From positions 45,593 through 109,592 of the forward strand of contig JAIOYK010000010.1 in the NCBI GenBank assembly GCA_021741145.1: DNA of 64,000 nt, given 5' to 3'. This DNA comes from Rhodospirillum sp. GTDB taxonomy: Bacteria > Pseudomonadota > Alphaproteobacteria > Rhodospirillales > Rhodospirillaceae. Position numbers and translations under genes: made by a program. The notes under the pieces were generated by a model. That model worked only from the letters and a program-made list of their open reading frames with translations. It searched no databases and was not told the origin of the DNA. Below, in pieces: positions 9,133 to 17,838 of the stretch (position 1 is the stretch's first letter; every line of letters begins with the position of its first letter).

Positions 9133-10074
9133 TCAACCCACGGGAGGATCGACAGTCAGGGCGCGTCTCGCCTCCACGTATTCACGGATCAACGTCGCGC
9201 AGAGGTCCGCCGCGGGAGGCAGGTCGTCGATCGCGCCAATGCCCTGACCCGCCGACCACAGATCCTTCCAGACCGCGGCTTCGCGTGACATGTCCATTTC
9301 GCCTTTCGGCGGGAGAGAAGCCGGATCGAGGCCCGCCGCGACGAGGCTCGGGCGCAGGAAGTTCGCCGCGACGCCGGAAATGTTCGGCGTATAAATAATG
9401 TCGGCGGCCCGGCTGTCCAGGATCATCCGCTTATAGGCTTCGGAGGCCATGGCCTCCCGGGTGGCGAGGAAGCGGGTGCCGAGATAGGCCATGTCGGCGC
9501 CGATGGCCCGCGCCGCGAAAATCTGCGCGCCGGTGGAAATCGATCCGGCCAGGACAATTGTTCCCGTGAAAATGGACCGTATTTCCTGGACCAGGGCGAA
9601 GGGACTCATGGTTCCCGCGTGCCCTCCAGCACCCGCGCAAACGGCGATGATCCCGTCAACTCCGGCCTCCGCCGCCTTTTCCGCGTGTCGCCTGTTGATG
9701 ACATCATGGAAGACCAAGCCACCGTACCCGTGGATTTCGGTCACCAGATCGGAGACGGCGCCCAGCGAGGTGATAACCAGAGGCACCTTGTGGGCACAGG
9801 TGACCTGCACGTCGGCATCAAGGCGGGGGTTGGAGGGGTGTACGATCAGGTTCACCCCAAACGGGGCGCTGTCGGGAAAGGGGACGAGGCGCTCCTCGAT
9901 CTCGTCGAGCCAATCGGCATACCCCTTGGTGGAGCGTTGATTGAGCGCCGGAAAGGTGCCGACAAGGCCTGAACGGCAGACCTCGACCACGAGGTCGGGT
10001 CCAGAGGTGAGAAACATGGGCGCGGAAATGGCTGGGATCGCGACCCGATCCACGAGGTTGGCGGGAAGGCTCAT
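9133..10074 (-). CDS. Nitronate monooxygenase (2-nitropropane dioxygenase family)
   Basis: This is a 313-residue FMN-dependent TIM-barrel protein of the NMO/2NPD family. Seen motifs are the N-terminal IPAISAPMFLTSGPDLV, the middle GAGGHAGTMSPFALV, the flavin-binding LAGSISTGAQIFAARAIGADMAYLGT and the C-terminal GQGIGAIDDLP. The ATG at 10074 is preferred because it overlaps the stop of the upstream acyl-CoA dehydrogenase in an ATGA junction. It is the last gene of a long catabolic operon. NMO-type proteins are often found with beta-oxidation genes and may detoxify nitronates or act as flavin reductases/enoyl reductases; its actual substrate here is unknown. Confidence 0.88.
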   Translation of the reverse strand: MSLPANLVDRVAIPAISAPMFLTSGPDLVVEVCRSGLVGTFPALNQRSTKGYADWLDEIEERLVPFPDSAPFGVNLIVHPSNPRLDADVQVTCAHKVPLVITSLGAVSDLVTEIHGYGGLVFHDVINRRHAEKAAEAGVDGIIAVCAGAGGHAGTMSPFALVQEIRSIFTGTIVLAGSISTGAQIFAARAIGADMAYLGTRFLATREAMASEAYKRMILDSRAADIIYTPNISGVAANFLRPSLVAAGLDPASLPPKGEMDMSREAAVWKDLWSAGQGIGAIDDLPPAADLCATLIREYVEARRALTVDPPVG

Positions 10075-11777
10075 GTGATGGGCTCCAGGGTAAGGGCAAT
10101 GCGGTTGACGAGGGTTTCCGCTTCCGGTGCGAGGCGACGGCGGAAGACTCGGGCGGTGTCGCGTTTGGCGGCGTGAAAGGGTTCGTCGCCCCGTGCCGCG
10201 GCCGCGTCCATCAGACCCCAAAGCCAGCCATGGGACAAAATGGCGAAGAGGCGAAGGACATCGGTGGCGATTTCACTCACGGCCGCTGGATCCTTGGACC
10301 CCAAGACCGTCTCGACCGATCTGTCCGTAAGCGAGAGAAGGTGGTTCACGCATTCGGAAAAGGGGGTGTCCATGCGCGGCAGGTCGGCGCGGATCAGGTT
10401 CAGGAAACGCCGGACCGCCCGGCCTCCGTTCAGCGGGAGTTTGCGTCCCACAAGGTCCTGGGCCTGGACGCCGTTGGTGCCTTCGTAGATCTGTGTCACG
10501 CGCACGTCCCGAACCCATTGTTCCAGGCCCCAGTCGCGGATGTAGCCATGACCGCCCAGGACCTGCTGGGCGTTCACACAGCTTTCAAAGCCGAAGTCCG
10601 TACCGGCGGCCTTGATGACTGGGGTCAGCAGGGCGACCAAATCCTCGGCCTCTTCCCGGTCGGGGCCAGGGGGAAGCATCTCCGACCGGTCGATCTGGAT
10701 GGCCAGCCAGGCGGCGAGGGCGCGGCCTCCCTCCGTTTGGGCGCGGCTGGTCTGGACCATGCGGCTCACATCGGGATGGGCGATGATGGGATCCGCGGCG
10801 AGGTCGGGGCGGGCGGGTCCGCCCGAGGCACGCCCCTGAAGGCGTTCCTCCGCATAGGCCGCGGCGATTTGCACGGCGGCTTCCCCCGCGCCGATCCCCT
10901 GGATGCCGACGAACAGGCGCTCGTCGTTCATCATGGTGAACATGGCCGGAAGGCCGCGATGGGGGGCGCCAACCAGCCAGCCCAGGGCGCCGTCGTAATT
11001 CACCAGGCAGGTGGGCGAGGCGTGGAGCCCCATTTTCTCTTCCAGCGCGCCCACGGACCAGCCATTGCGGGCGCCGTCGGGCAGGATCTTGGGCACCAGG
11101 AACAGGCTGATACCCCGCGTCCCGGCTGGGGCGTCGGGCAGGCGGGCGAGCACGAGATGGACAATGTTGTCCGTCAGGTCGTGGTCAGCCGCGGTGATGA
11201 ACATCTTGGCGCCCGTGATCCGGTAGGCGTCACCATCCGCTTCGGCGCGGGTTCGCAGCAACCCGAGGTCGGTGCCCGCCTGGGGTTCGGTCAGGGCCAT
11301 GGCACCCGTCCATTCGCCCGTCGCCATGCGCGGCAACCAGGCCCGTTTGAGGTCCTCCGAGGCATGGGCATGGATGGCCTTCCAGGCGCCCCGGGTGAGG
11401 CCGGGCAAAATGCTGAAGGCGAGTCCGCCGCCACAGGCCATTTCGGTGACCATCATGTCGAGGATCCGGGGCAGGCCTTGACCGCCATGGTCCGGGTCGA
11501 GGGCGAGGCCCGTCCATTCCCCCTCGCGCCAGGGGGCATAGGCCTCGTGGAGGGCGCGGGGCAAGGTCACGCCCTTCGGGCCGAGGGAGGCTCCCTCCCG
11601 GTCGGCGGGGCCGTTGGCGGGGGCAACACTTCCTTCGACAACACGCGCGGCCTCCCCGAGGACGGCGTTTAGAAGGGCGCTGTCCACCTCGAAGAGACCG
11701 GAGAGGGCGGATGGGGCATCCAGGACCTCATCGAGCAGGAAGCGCATATCGCGCAGGGGGGCGCGGTAGGGGAACAT
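10071..11777 (-). CDS. Acyl-CoA dehydrogenase, long DmdC-like type
   Basis: This FAD enzyme introduces the alpha-beta double bond of an acyl-CoA. At about 568 residues it is much longer than the usual 380 because it has an N-terminal extension and a C-terminal acetyl-CoA-dehydrogenase-like domain, the layout of the DmdC (methylmercaptopropionyl-CoA dehydrogenase) group. Motifs seen are MALTEPQAGTDLG, ITGAKMFITAADHD, the flavin region QQVLGGHGYIRDWGLEQWVRD and the catalytic-glutamate segment IYEGTNGVQAQDLVGRKL. The ATG at 11777 has a GGAG seven bases upstream; a TTG at 11792 is also in frame but less well placed. Neighbours make it the first oxidation step of the operon's CoA pathway. Sulfur substrates cannot be assumed. 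Confidence 0.88.
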   Translation of the reverse strand: MFPYRAPLRDMRFLLDEVLDAPSALSGLFEVDSALLNAVLGEAARVVEGSVAPANGPADREGASLGPKGVTLPRALHEAYAPWREGEWTGLALDPDHGGQGLPRILDMMVTEMACGGGLAFSILPGLTRGAWKAIHAHASEDLKRAWLPRMATGEWTGAMALTEPQAGTDLGLLRTRAEADGDAYRITGAKMFITAADHDLTDNIVHLVLARLPDAPAGTRGISLFLVPKILPDGARNGWSVGALEEKMGLHASPTCLVNYDGALGWLVGAPHRGLPAMFTMMNDERLFVGIQGIGAGEAAVQIAAAYAEERLQGRASGGPARPDLAADPIIAHPDVSRMVQTSRAQTEGGRALAAWLAIQIDRSEMLPPGPDREEAEDLVALLTPVIKAAGTDFGFESCVNAQQVLGGHGYIRDWGLEQWVRDVRVTQIYEGTNGVQAQDLVGRKLPLNGGRAVRRFLNLIRADLPRMDTPFSECVNHLLSLTDRSVETVLGSKDPAAVSEIATDVLRLFAILSHGWLWGLMDAAAARGDEPFHAAKRDTARVFRRRLAPEAETLVNRIALTLEPIT

Positions 11778-11788
11778 CGCCGGTCTCC

Positions 11789-14044
11789 TCAATTGAAGAG
11801 TGGTTTGCCGGTTTCACGCATGGCGCGGAGACGGGCTCGGGTGGGCTCGAGGGCGAGCAGGTGGCGGACGGCGGTCCGCTCTAGGTCCAAAAGCGTCGTT
11901 TCTGGGACGGGTTCGCCAATGGTGGTGGTGCCACCGCTTATAACTTCGGCCAGGGCGTCCAAGACGACCGGGTCATGGGAGGCGAGGCGCCCCGCCGCGG
12001 CCTGTCCGACGACCTCATTCATCAGGGCCAGACGCCCGGTGGGACCGGGCAGGGGTGTCAGGGCCTCCAACGGTGGGGCATACCCCGGTATCAACGCGAG
12101 GACCCGGGCCTTGGCGTCGGCCAGAAGGCGGTCTCGGTTCATGGTGATGCCGTCGGTGGGGCGGAGCAAACCCATGCTCCTGGCCTCCAAGGCCGAGCCG
12201 GAGATCCGCGCCTCGGCGATGGTCTTGAAGACCGCCGACAAATGGGGCATGGGACCCTTGGCGAGGTCGGTCCGGGTCTGGGCATTCACCAGCAGGCGCG
12301 TGGTGCCCCCCCATCCTGGAATGATGCCCACCAGCCGCTCAACCAGACCCAAGCGGGCTTCCGCCCAGGCCTGGATCGCATCGCAATGGAGGAGCATCTC
12401 GCACCCCCCGCCAAGGGCCAGGGCCTGGGGGGCGCCGACAACCGGGAAGGGGGCCATTCGGAGCGCGCGAAAGACGGTCTGTCCCCGGGCGAGGAAGGCC
12501 TCCAGCGCGACGGGGTCATCAAGGAGGGAGATCAGCTTGTCCAGATCGGCTCCGGCGGAAAAGGCCTTGGGATTGTCGTTGGCGATGACCAGTCCGGCGA
12601 GGTCGCGGCGCGCCGCCGCGGCCTCCAGGCTATCAAGCAGGGCGTCATCGATGGTGTTCATCTTGCCACGGAATTCCAGGCAGCCGATGGACTCCCCCAT
12701 GTCGCGGAGGATCGCCGCGCCGTTGTCCTCCAGGATCGGCAATTCGGCGAGGCGGATCATGCCGTCTGGCCTTTTCCACGGGCGGTGGCCCCCCGCGGTG
12801 GAAAGGACCGTGTCCCCTTTGTAGAAGCCACCCTTCGCCGCGGCTTCGGCCAACAGGGGAGGGACCGGGCGGGCCTCGGCGCGCAGCCGCTTGGCGATCG
12901 ATGTCGCGCCCAATTGGTCGGCGAGGGCGAAGGGACCCGCCCGCCAGTTATAGCCAAGCTCCAGGGCTTGATCGATGGCGCGGACGTCCTCGGCGATTTC
13001 TCCGGCGATGGTCGCGGCATAGGTCAGGACATTGGACAGCACCGCCCAGGCATAGCGGCCCCGGGGGCTGTCCTCGGCGATCAGGTCGGGCAGAGCCGGG
13101 GCGGGGGCGGCGGGGATCTCCGGGCGATAGGCGCCGGTTTCCAGGTCGATGACGTCCCGGTGCTTGCCGCGGGCGTCGGTGACCCGGCGATAGAAGCCTC
13201 CGCCCGCCTTGCGACCGATCAGACCCCGCGCGATCATATCGCGCAGGCGGGGCTGAGCCAGGATGGCATAGGCCTGGTGGGCGTCCCGCGGCGGCAAGGC
13301 GCCGAGCAGGCTTCCCCACACGCTGGGCAGCAGGTCGATTCCGACCAGGTCGAGCAGGCCGAAAATACCCGTGGGCGGTACGCCGAAGGGCCTGCCCGCC
13401 GCCGCGTCCGTTGCTTCGACGGACAGGCCCTGGGTGAAGGCTTCCATCAGTGCCGCGGTCATCCAGTAGCAGCCAACCCGGTTGGCGATAAAGGCCGGGG
13501 TGTCCCGGCAGTCGATAATACGCTTCCCGAGGATCCGGTCGCAGCTCTCCCGGACCAGGGTCGCCGTCTCTGGCGTGGTGGACGGGCCGATGACCAGTTC
13601 GACCAGCCGCATGTACCGGACGGGATTGAAGAAATGGGTGATGACGAGGTCGCGGCTGAAGGCCTCGTTCATGCCCTCCGTCAGGGCCGAGAGGGGGATG
13701 GTCGAGGTGTTGGACGATATCGCCGTTCCCGGCTTCCGTGCCCGATCCACCTTGGTGAAGAGGTCACGTTTCAGGGAGAGGTCCTCGCTGACGGCCTCGA
13801 CGATCCAATCGACGCCCGCCAGACGGTCCAGATCATGGTCGATGCCGCCCACGTTCACCAGCGCCCTGGCCGAGGGAGCCATGAAGGCGCCGACCTTGAC
13901 CTGGCGGGCGAGACCGGCCCGCGCGGTGTCCACCGTCAGGTCGAGCAGCAGGACTGGAATGCCCGCGTTGGCGAATTGGGCGGCGATGCCGCCGCCCATG
14001 GACCCGGCGCCAAGGACCGCGGCCCCGCGCAAGGTCGCGGTCAT
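11789..14044 (-). CDS. 3-hydroxyacyl-CoA dehydrogenase / enoyl-CoA hydratase fusion (FadB-like)
   Basis: This bifunctional beta-oxidation enzyme of 751 residues has domains in reversed order relative to E. coli FadB. The NAD-binding domain comes first (VLGAGSMGGGIAAQFANAG, residues 10-28), with the dehydrogenase motif HFFNPVRYMRLVELV near 135. Two C-terminal hydroxyacyl-dehydrogenase domains follow (about 185-430). The enoyl-CoA hydratase/isomerase domain is at about 450-640 (AFSAGADLDKL and a glycine-rich oxyanion region ALALGGGCEMLLHCDA). This dehydrogenase-first order is common in alphaproteobacteria. The start at 14044 overlaps the thiolase stop. It carries out hydration and NAD-dependent oxidation between the acyl-CoA dehydrogenase and thiolase steps. 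Confidence 0.9.
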   Translation of the reverse strand: MTATLRGAAVLGAGSMGGGIAAQFANAGIPVLLLDLTVDTARAGLARQVKVGAFMAPSARALVNVGGIDHDLDRLAGVDWIVEAVSEDLSLKRDLFTKVDRARKPGTAISSNTSTIPLSALTEGMNEAFSRDLVITHFFNPVRYMRLVELVIGPSTTPETATLVRESCDRILGKRIIDCRDTPAFIANRVGCYWMTAALMEAFTQGLSVEATDAAAGRPFGVPPTGIFGLLDLVGIDLLPSVWGSLLGALPPRDAHQAYAILAQPRLRDMIARGLIGRKAGGGFYRRVTDARGKHRDVIDLETGAYRPEIPAAPAPALPDLIAEDSPRGRYAWAVLSNVLTYAATIAGEIAEDVRAIDQALELGYNWRAGPFALADQLGATSIAKRLRAEARPVPPLLAEAAAKGGFYKGDTVLSTAGGHRPWKRPDGMIRLAELPILEDNGAAILRDMGESIGCLEFRGKMNTIDDALLDSLEAAAARRDLAGLVIANDNPKAFSAGADLDKLISLLDDPVALEAFLARGQTVFRALRMAPFPVVGAPQALALGGGCEMLLHCDAIQAWAEARLGLVERLVGIIPGWGGTTRLLVNAQTRTDLAKGPMPHLSAVFKTIAEARISGSALEARSMGLLRPTDGITMNRDRLLADAKARVLALIPGYAPPLEALTPLPGPTGRLALMNEVVGQAAAGRLASHDPVVLDALAEVISGGTTTIGEPVPETTLLDLERTAVRHLLALEPTRARLRAMRETGKPLFN

Positions 14045-15177
14045 GCCGCCTCCAGGATCATGGCGATCCCCATGCCGCCACCGATGCACTGTGTGGCCAG
14101 GGCATGGGTCTTGTTTTCGCGCTTCAGCAAGGTCGCGGCCTTGCCCACCAGACGGGTACCGGTCGCGCCCAAGGGGTGGCCCAGGGCGATGGCGCCCCCG
14201 TCGATGTTCAGCTTTTCCTCGGCGATGTCCAGGTCTCGGCGGCAGGCCTCGGCCTGGGCGGCGAAGGCCTCGTTCATTTCCACGATGTCGATGTCCGCGA
14301 TGGTCAAACCGGCGCGCCGCAGGGCCTTGCGGGTGGATTCGATGGGGCCGAGGCCCATGACCCCCGGCGCGCAACCGGAGACGGCGAAGGACTTGATGGC
14401 GGCGAATACGGGCAAACCGTGGGCCTTGGCGTAGTCCTCCGAGCAGACCAGAACGGCGGTCGCCCCGTCGGTCATGGGCGAGGAGGTTCCGGCGGTCACC
14501 GTGCCCCCTTCCATGAAAGCGGGTTTGAGGGAAGCCAACTTTTCCAGGGAGGGCTGTCGCACGCAGCCGTCGGTGTCAACCACCCGGTCGCCATGGGGGA
14601 CCGGCGCCAATTCGTCGACCAGACGGCCCTCCTCCCGGGCGGTGACGGCCTTGCTCTGGCTCCAGTAGGCGAAGCGGTCCTGGTCCTCGCGCGACAGGCC
14701 GTATTGGGTGGCGACGCGTTCGGCGGTCAGGCCGACATTGATGTAATCCGACACCAACTCCGGGCTCCAGGTTGGGTTGGGCAGCGTGTTGAAGCCCATC
14801 ATCGGCACCTTGGACATGCTTTCCGAGCCGCCGCAGACAAAGACCTCCCCGGCGTCCATGGCGATCATGCCCGCGGCCATCTGAACGGCTTGGATCGAGG
14901 AGCCGCACCAGCGGTTGATGGTGGCGCCAGCCGTGGTTTCCGGCAGGCCGGCGAGCATGCCGACGACCCGGCCGATGTTCAGGCCTTGCTCTCCTTCGGG
15001 GAAGGCGCAACCCCAGATCACGTCCTCGATCTCCGTCCCCGGAATGCCGGTGGCGGCCAGCAGGGTGCGCAGGGCGTGGGCGCCCAGGTCGTCCGGGCGG
15101 GCGGAGGCCAAGTCCCCCTTGTGGGCGAAGGTGAAGGGGGTTCGGCGGTATCCGGCGATGACGGCTTTCCGGCTCAT
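14041..15177 (-). CDS. Acetyl-CoA acyltransferase (thiolase)
   Basis: This is a thiolase of 378 residues that cleaves 3-ketoacyl-CoA to acetyl-CoA and a shortened acyl-CoA. The nucleophilic cysteine is Cys91 in NRWCGSSIQAV. The ALGHPLGATG histidine motif and the C-terminal second-cysteine motif ATQCIGGGMGIA are both present, so all catalytic residues look intact. The ATG at 15177 begins MSRKAVIAGYRRTPF, a typical thiolase N-terminus, with a GAGAAAGAG purine run just upstream. Its stop overlaps the next gene of the operon (FadB-like), giving the usual thiolase/multifunctional-enzyme pair. Confidence 0.93.
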   Translation of the reverse strand: MSRKAVIAGYRRTPFTFAHKGDLASARPDDLGAHALRTLLAATGIPGTEIEDVIWGCAFPEGEQGLNIGRVVGMLAGLPETTAGATINRWCGSSIQAVQMAAGMIAMDAGEVFVCGGSESMSKVPMMGFNTLPNPTWSPELVSDYINVGLTAERVATQYGLSREDQDRFAYWSQSKAVTAREEGRLVDELAPVPHGDRVVDTDGCVRQPSLEKLASLKPAFMEGGTVTAGTSSPMTDGATAVLVCSEDYAKAHGLPVFAAIKSFAVSGCAPGVMGLGPIESTRKALRRAGLTIADIDIVEMNEAFAAQAEACRRDLDIAEEKLNIDGGAIALGHPLGATGTRLVGKAATLLKRENKTHALATQCIGGGMGIAMILEAA

Positions 15178-15205
15178 GGTCTCTTTCTCCCTATTCCGAC
15201 CCAAT

Positions 15206-16996
15206 TCATGCGTAGAGGGCGGTGATTTCAATGCTGTATTTCTTGACGATGTTGGACCGGCGGACCTTCATGGTGGCTGTAACCTCGTCGTCGTCGTGGT
15301 CCAATTCCTTGGTCAGGATGTGGAAGCGACGCACATGGGCGACTTTGGCCAGAGTGGCGTTCGCCTTGTCGATCTCCGCTTGAACCAGATCGTTGACCGC
15401 CGCGTGTTCCGCGAGGCTGCGGTAGTGGGTATAGGCGATGCTCTTTTCCTCGGCCCATTTCCCCACCGTATCGAGGTCAATTTGGATGAGGGCGGAGACG
15501 AATTTCCGGGCCTCTCCAATGACGATGCATTCCTTGATGAAGGGGCTGCCCTTGACCGTGTTCTCGATCTCCGAGGGGCTGAGGTTCTTGCCGCCCGCGG
15601 TGATCATGATGTCCTTCAGGCGATCAACGATGCGGTACTGGCCATTGGACAGCTCGGCCACGTCGCCGGTATGCAGCCATCCGTCTCGGATGGTGGCGTG
15701 GGTGGCCTCCTCGTTCTTGTGGTAGCCCTTGAAGACCAGGGGACCGCGCAGCAGAAGCTCGCCCATGTCGCCAATGCGCATCTCGGCCCCCAGGACGGCC
15801 GGTCCCACGGCGCCGGATTGAACCTGGCCAAGGTATTGGCCGGTGATCATGCCGGTACTCTCTGTCTGCCCGTAAATTTCCAGGAGGGGGACGCCCATGG
15901 TGCGAAAGAAGGCGACGATGGCCCGTGGAATGGGAGCGGCGCCGGTCATGGCGACCTTGGTCCGGCGTAGGCCGATGAAATTTTGCAGAGCCCGGAAGAC
16001 CAGCAGGTAAGCAAGGGTGTAGGTCACCCTCTGGCCAAGGGAGCGGTTCGCGTTTGGGGTTTCGGCGAAGGGCGCGCAAGCCCTGAACGCCCAATCGAAG
16101 AGGGCGCGGCGGTATCCGCCCGCCTCGATCATCTTCACGTGGATGGCGCCATGCAGCTTCTCCCAGATGCGCGGCACGCCGAGGAAACTGGTGGGCGCCA
16201 CCTCGCGCAGGTCCTCCTGGACCGTGCGCAGACTCTCCCCGAAGTTCACTACGCTTCCGGCATAAAGGGGCCCCATGGTCGTGAACATCTGTTCGGCCAC
16301 ATGGCAAAGCGGCAGATAGGACAGATGGGTGGTTTCCGTGTCGGAACCGAAACGTTCAATGATCGCCGCGGCCTCGGCGCGCATATTGCCCCAGGAAATC
16401 ATCGCCCCCTTGGGCTTTCCCGTGGAGCCGGAGGTGTAGATCATCAGCGCCGTATCTTCCAGGCGAAGGGCATCGACGCGGTGATCAATCGGGGCGGGAT
16501 CGCGGCCCCTTCCCAAGGCTTCCACTTCGGCATAGGCGCGAATGATATCCTGCCGATAATGGCGCAAACCCTTGGTGTCGATCACCACGATGGCCTTCAG
16601 GCGGGGTAAGGCGTCGATCCTCTCCAGGACCTTGTCGGTCTGTTCCTGGTCTTCGCAGACAACCACCTCGACATCGGCATGACCGAGGACATAGGCCACT
16701 TCCGAGGCCGGACTGGTGGGGTAGACGCCAATGGCGACGCCCCCGGCCATGCCCGCGCCAAACTGGGCGAGAACCCACTCGACGCGGTTCTCGGAGAGGA
16801 TGCCCAGATGGCCGCCCTCGGACAGGCCGATCTCCAGCAGGCCAAGGGCGAAGGCGCGGGCGCGGTCGTGGTATTCGGCCCAGGTGATGGGATGCCAAAT
16901 ACCAAAGTCCTTTTGCCGAAGGGCGAGGCCAAGGGGATCGCGCCGGGCGCGCTCGCGCAGCATTTGGACGGCGGTCATGGGGGGAAGGTCGGTCAT
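15206..16996 (-). CDS. AMP-dependent acyl-CoA synthetase (long-chain fatty acid-CoA ligase type)
   Basis: This 596-residue ANL-superfamily enzyme adenylates a carboxylic acid and converts it to its CoA thioester. The P-loop-like motif IYTSGSTGKPKGAMISWGNM, the IYGQTESTG motif and the hinge region GWLHTGDVAEL plus YRIVDRLKDIMITAGGKNLSP are present, including the catalytic lysine-bearing GGKNLSP. The length and the C-terminal region resemble long-chain ligases of the FadD15/AcsM type. It lies between the ABC transporter ATPase and the thiolase, so it should activate the acid imported by the Liv-type transporter. Confidence 0.9.
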   Translation of the reverse strand: MTDLPPMTAVQMLRERARRDPLGLALRQKDFGIWHPITWAEYHDRARAFALGLLEIGLSEGGHLGILSENRVEWVLAQFGAGMAGGVAIGVYPTSPASEVAYVLGHADVEVVVCEDQEQTDKVLERIDALPRLKAIVVIDTKGLRHYRQDIIRAYAEVEALGRGRDPAPIDHRVDALRLEDTALMIYTSGSTGKPKGAMISWGNMRAEAAAIIERFGSDTETTHLSYLPLCHVAEQMFTTMGPLYAGSVVNFGESLRTVQEDLREVAPTSFLGVPRIWEKLHGAIHVKMIEAGGYRRALFDWAFRACAPFAETPNANRSLGQRVTYTLAYLLVFRALQNFIGLRRTKVAMTGAAPIPRAIVAFFRTMGVPLLEIYGQTESTGMITGQYLGQVQSGAVGPAVLGAEMRIGDMGELLLRGPLVFKGYHKNEEATHATIRDGWLHTGDVAELSNGQYRIVDRLKDIMITAGGKNLSPSEIENTVKGSPFIKECIVIGEARKFVSALIQIDLDTVGKWAEEKSIAYTHYRSLAEHAAVNDLVQAEIDKANATLAKVAHVRRFHILTKELDHDDDEVTATMKVRRSNIVKKYSIEITALYA

Positions 16997-17006
16997 GGGG
17001 GCCCCT

Positions 17007-17837
17007 TTAGGATAGCCAGCGCTTGCGGCGTTTGTAGTGTTTGACTTGCCGGTAATCGCGGGAGGTTCCTTCCTCGCCGATGCCCAGATAGAACTCCCGG
17101 ACATCCGGGTCCCGGGCCAGCCGCTCCGTCGGTCCGTCGATGACGATGCGGCCCGTCTCCATGATGTAGGCGTGGGTGGCGACGGCGAAGGCCATGGCCG
17201 CGTTCTGCTCGACCACCAGCATGCTGGTGCCCTGCTCGGCGTTGATGCGCGCGATGATGGTGAAGATTTCCTCCGTCAACAGGGGAGAAAGCCCCAGGGA
17301 GGGTTCGTCGAGCAGGATGATCCGAGGATTGGCCACCAAGGCCCGCCCAATGGCGAGCATTTGTTGCTCGCCACCGGACAGGTAGCCCGCCAAGCCCTTG
17401 CGGCGCTCCTTTAGGCGCGGGAAATAGTCATAGACCCGGTCGAAATCCCGGGCCGAGGCTCCGGTCCGGGCATAGGTCGCGGCGGTCAGGTTTTCCTCCA
17501 CCGTCAGATCCTCGAACACATGCCGTCCCTCCATGACATGGAAGAGGCCGTTTCGAACCAACGTGTGGGGTTTGACATTCAGGGTCGAGGCCCCGTTGAA
17601 GAGAATCTCTCCCCCGGTGACCGCGCCGTTTTCCAGCCCCAACAGGCCGGAAATGGCCTTCATCGTCGTGGTCTTGCCCGCGCCATTCGATCCAAGAAGG
17701 GCGGTGATCGATCCCGCGGCGACGGCCAGGGACAAGCCCCGCAAAACCTGGACGGTATGGTTGAAGACCACCTCGATGTTCCGGACCTCCAGGATATTGG
17801 AGGTCGCGGTTTCGGGACTCCTGGCCGCCGCGTCCAT
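17007..17837 (-). CDS. Branched-chain amino acid-type ABC transporter ATPase (LivF-like)
   Basis: This is one of two ATPase subunits of the HAAT-family importer in this operon. Walker A is GSNGAGKTTTMKA, the signature is LSGGEQQMLAIGRALV and Walker B is IILLDEPSLGLSPLL, the pattern of LivF rather than LivG. At 276 residues it is longer than E. coli LivF (237), with a C-terminal tail ending in a basic YKRRKRW stretch. The gene ends 10 bases before the ligase start and follows the binding protein gene by one base. Confidence 0.9.
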   Translation of the reverse strand: MDAAARSPETATSNILEVRNIEVVFNHTVQVLRGLSLAVAAGSITALLGSNGAGKTTTMKAISGLLGLENGAVTGGEILFNGASTLNVKPHTLVRNGLFHVMEGRHVFEDLTVEENLTAATYARTGASARDFDRVYDYFPRLKERRKGLAGYLSGGEQQMLAIGRALVANPRIILLDEPSLGLSPLLTEEIFTIIARINAEQGTSMLVVEQNAAMAFAVATHAYIMETGRIVIDGPTERLARDPDVREFYLGIGEEGTSRDYRQVKHYKRRKRWLS

Positions 17838-17838
17838 G

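Noticed and set aside
10071..11777. Specific DMSP-demethylation (dmdC) function
   Set aside because: The long architecture is shared by many acyl-CoA dehydrogenases and no other dmd genes are present, so a sulfur substrate is not supported.
11975..14434. Long + strand frame antisense to the FadB-like gene
   Set aside because: The - strand gene has clear enzyme motifs and operon context; the + frame has none.
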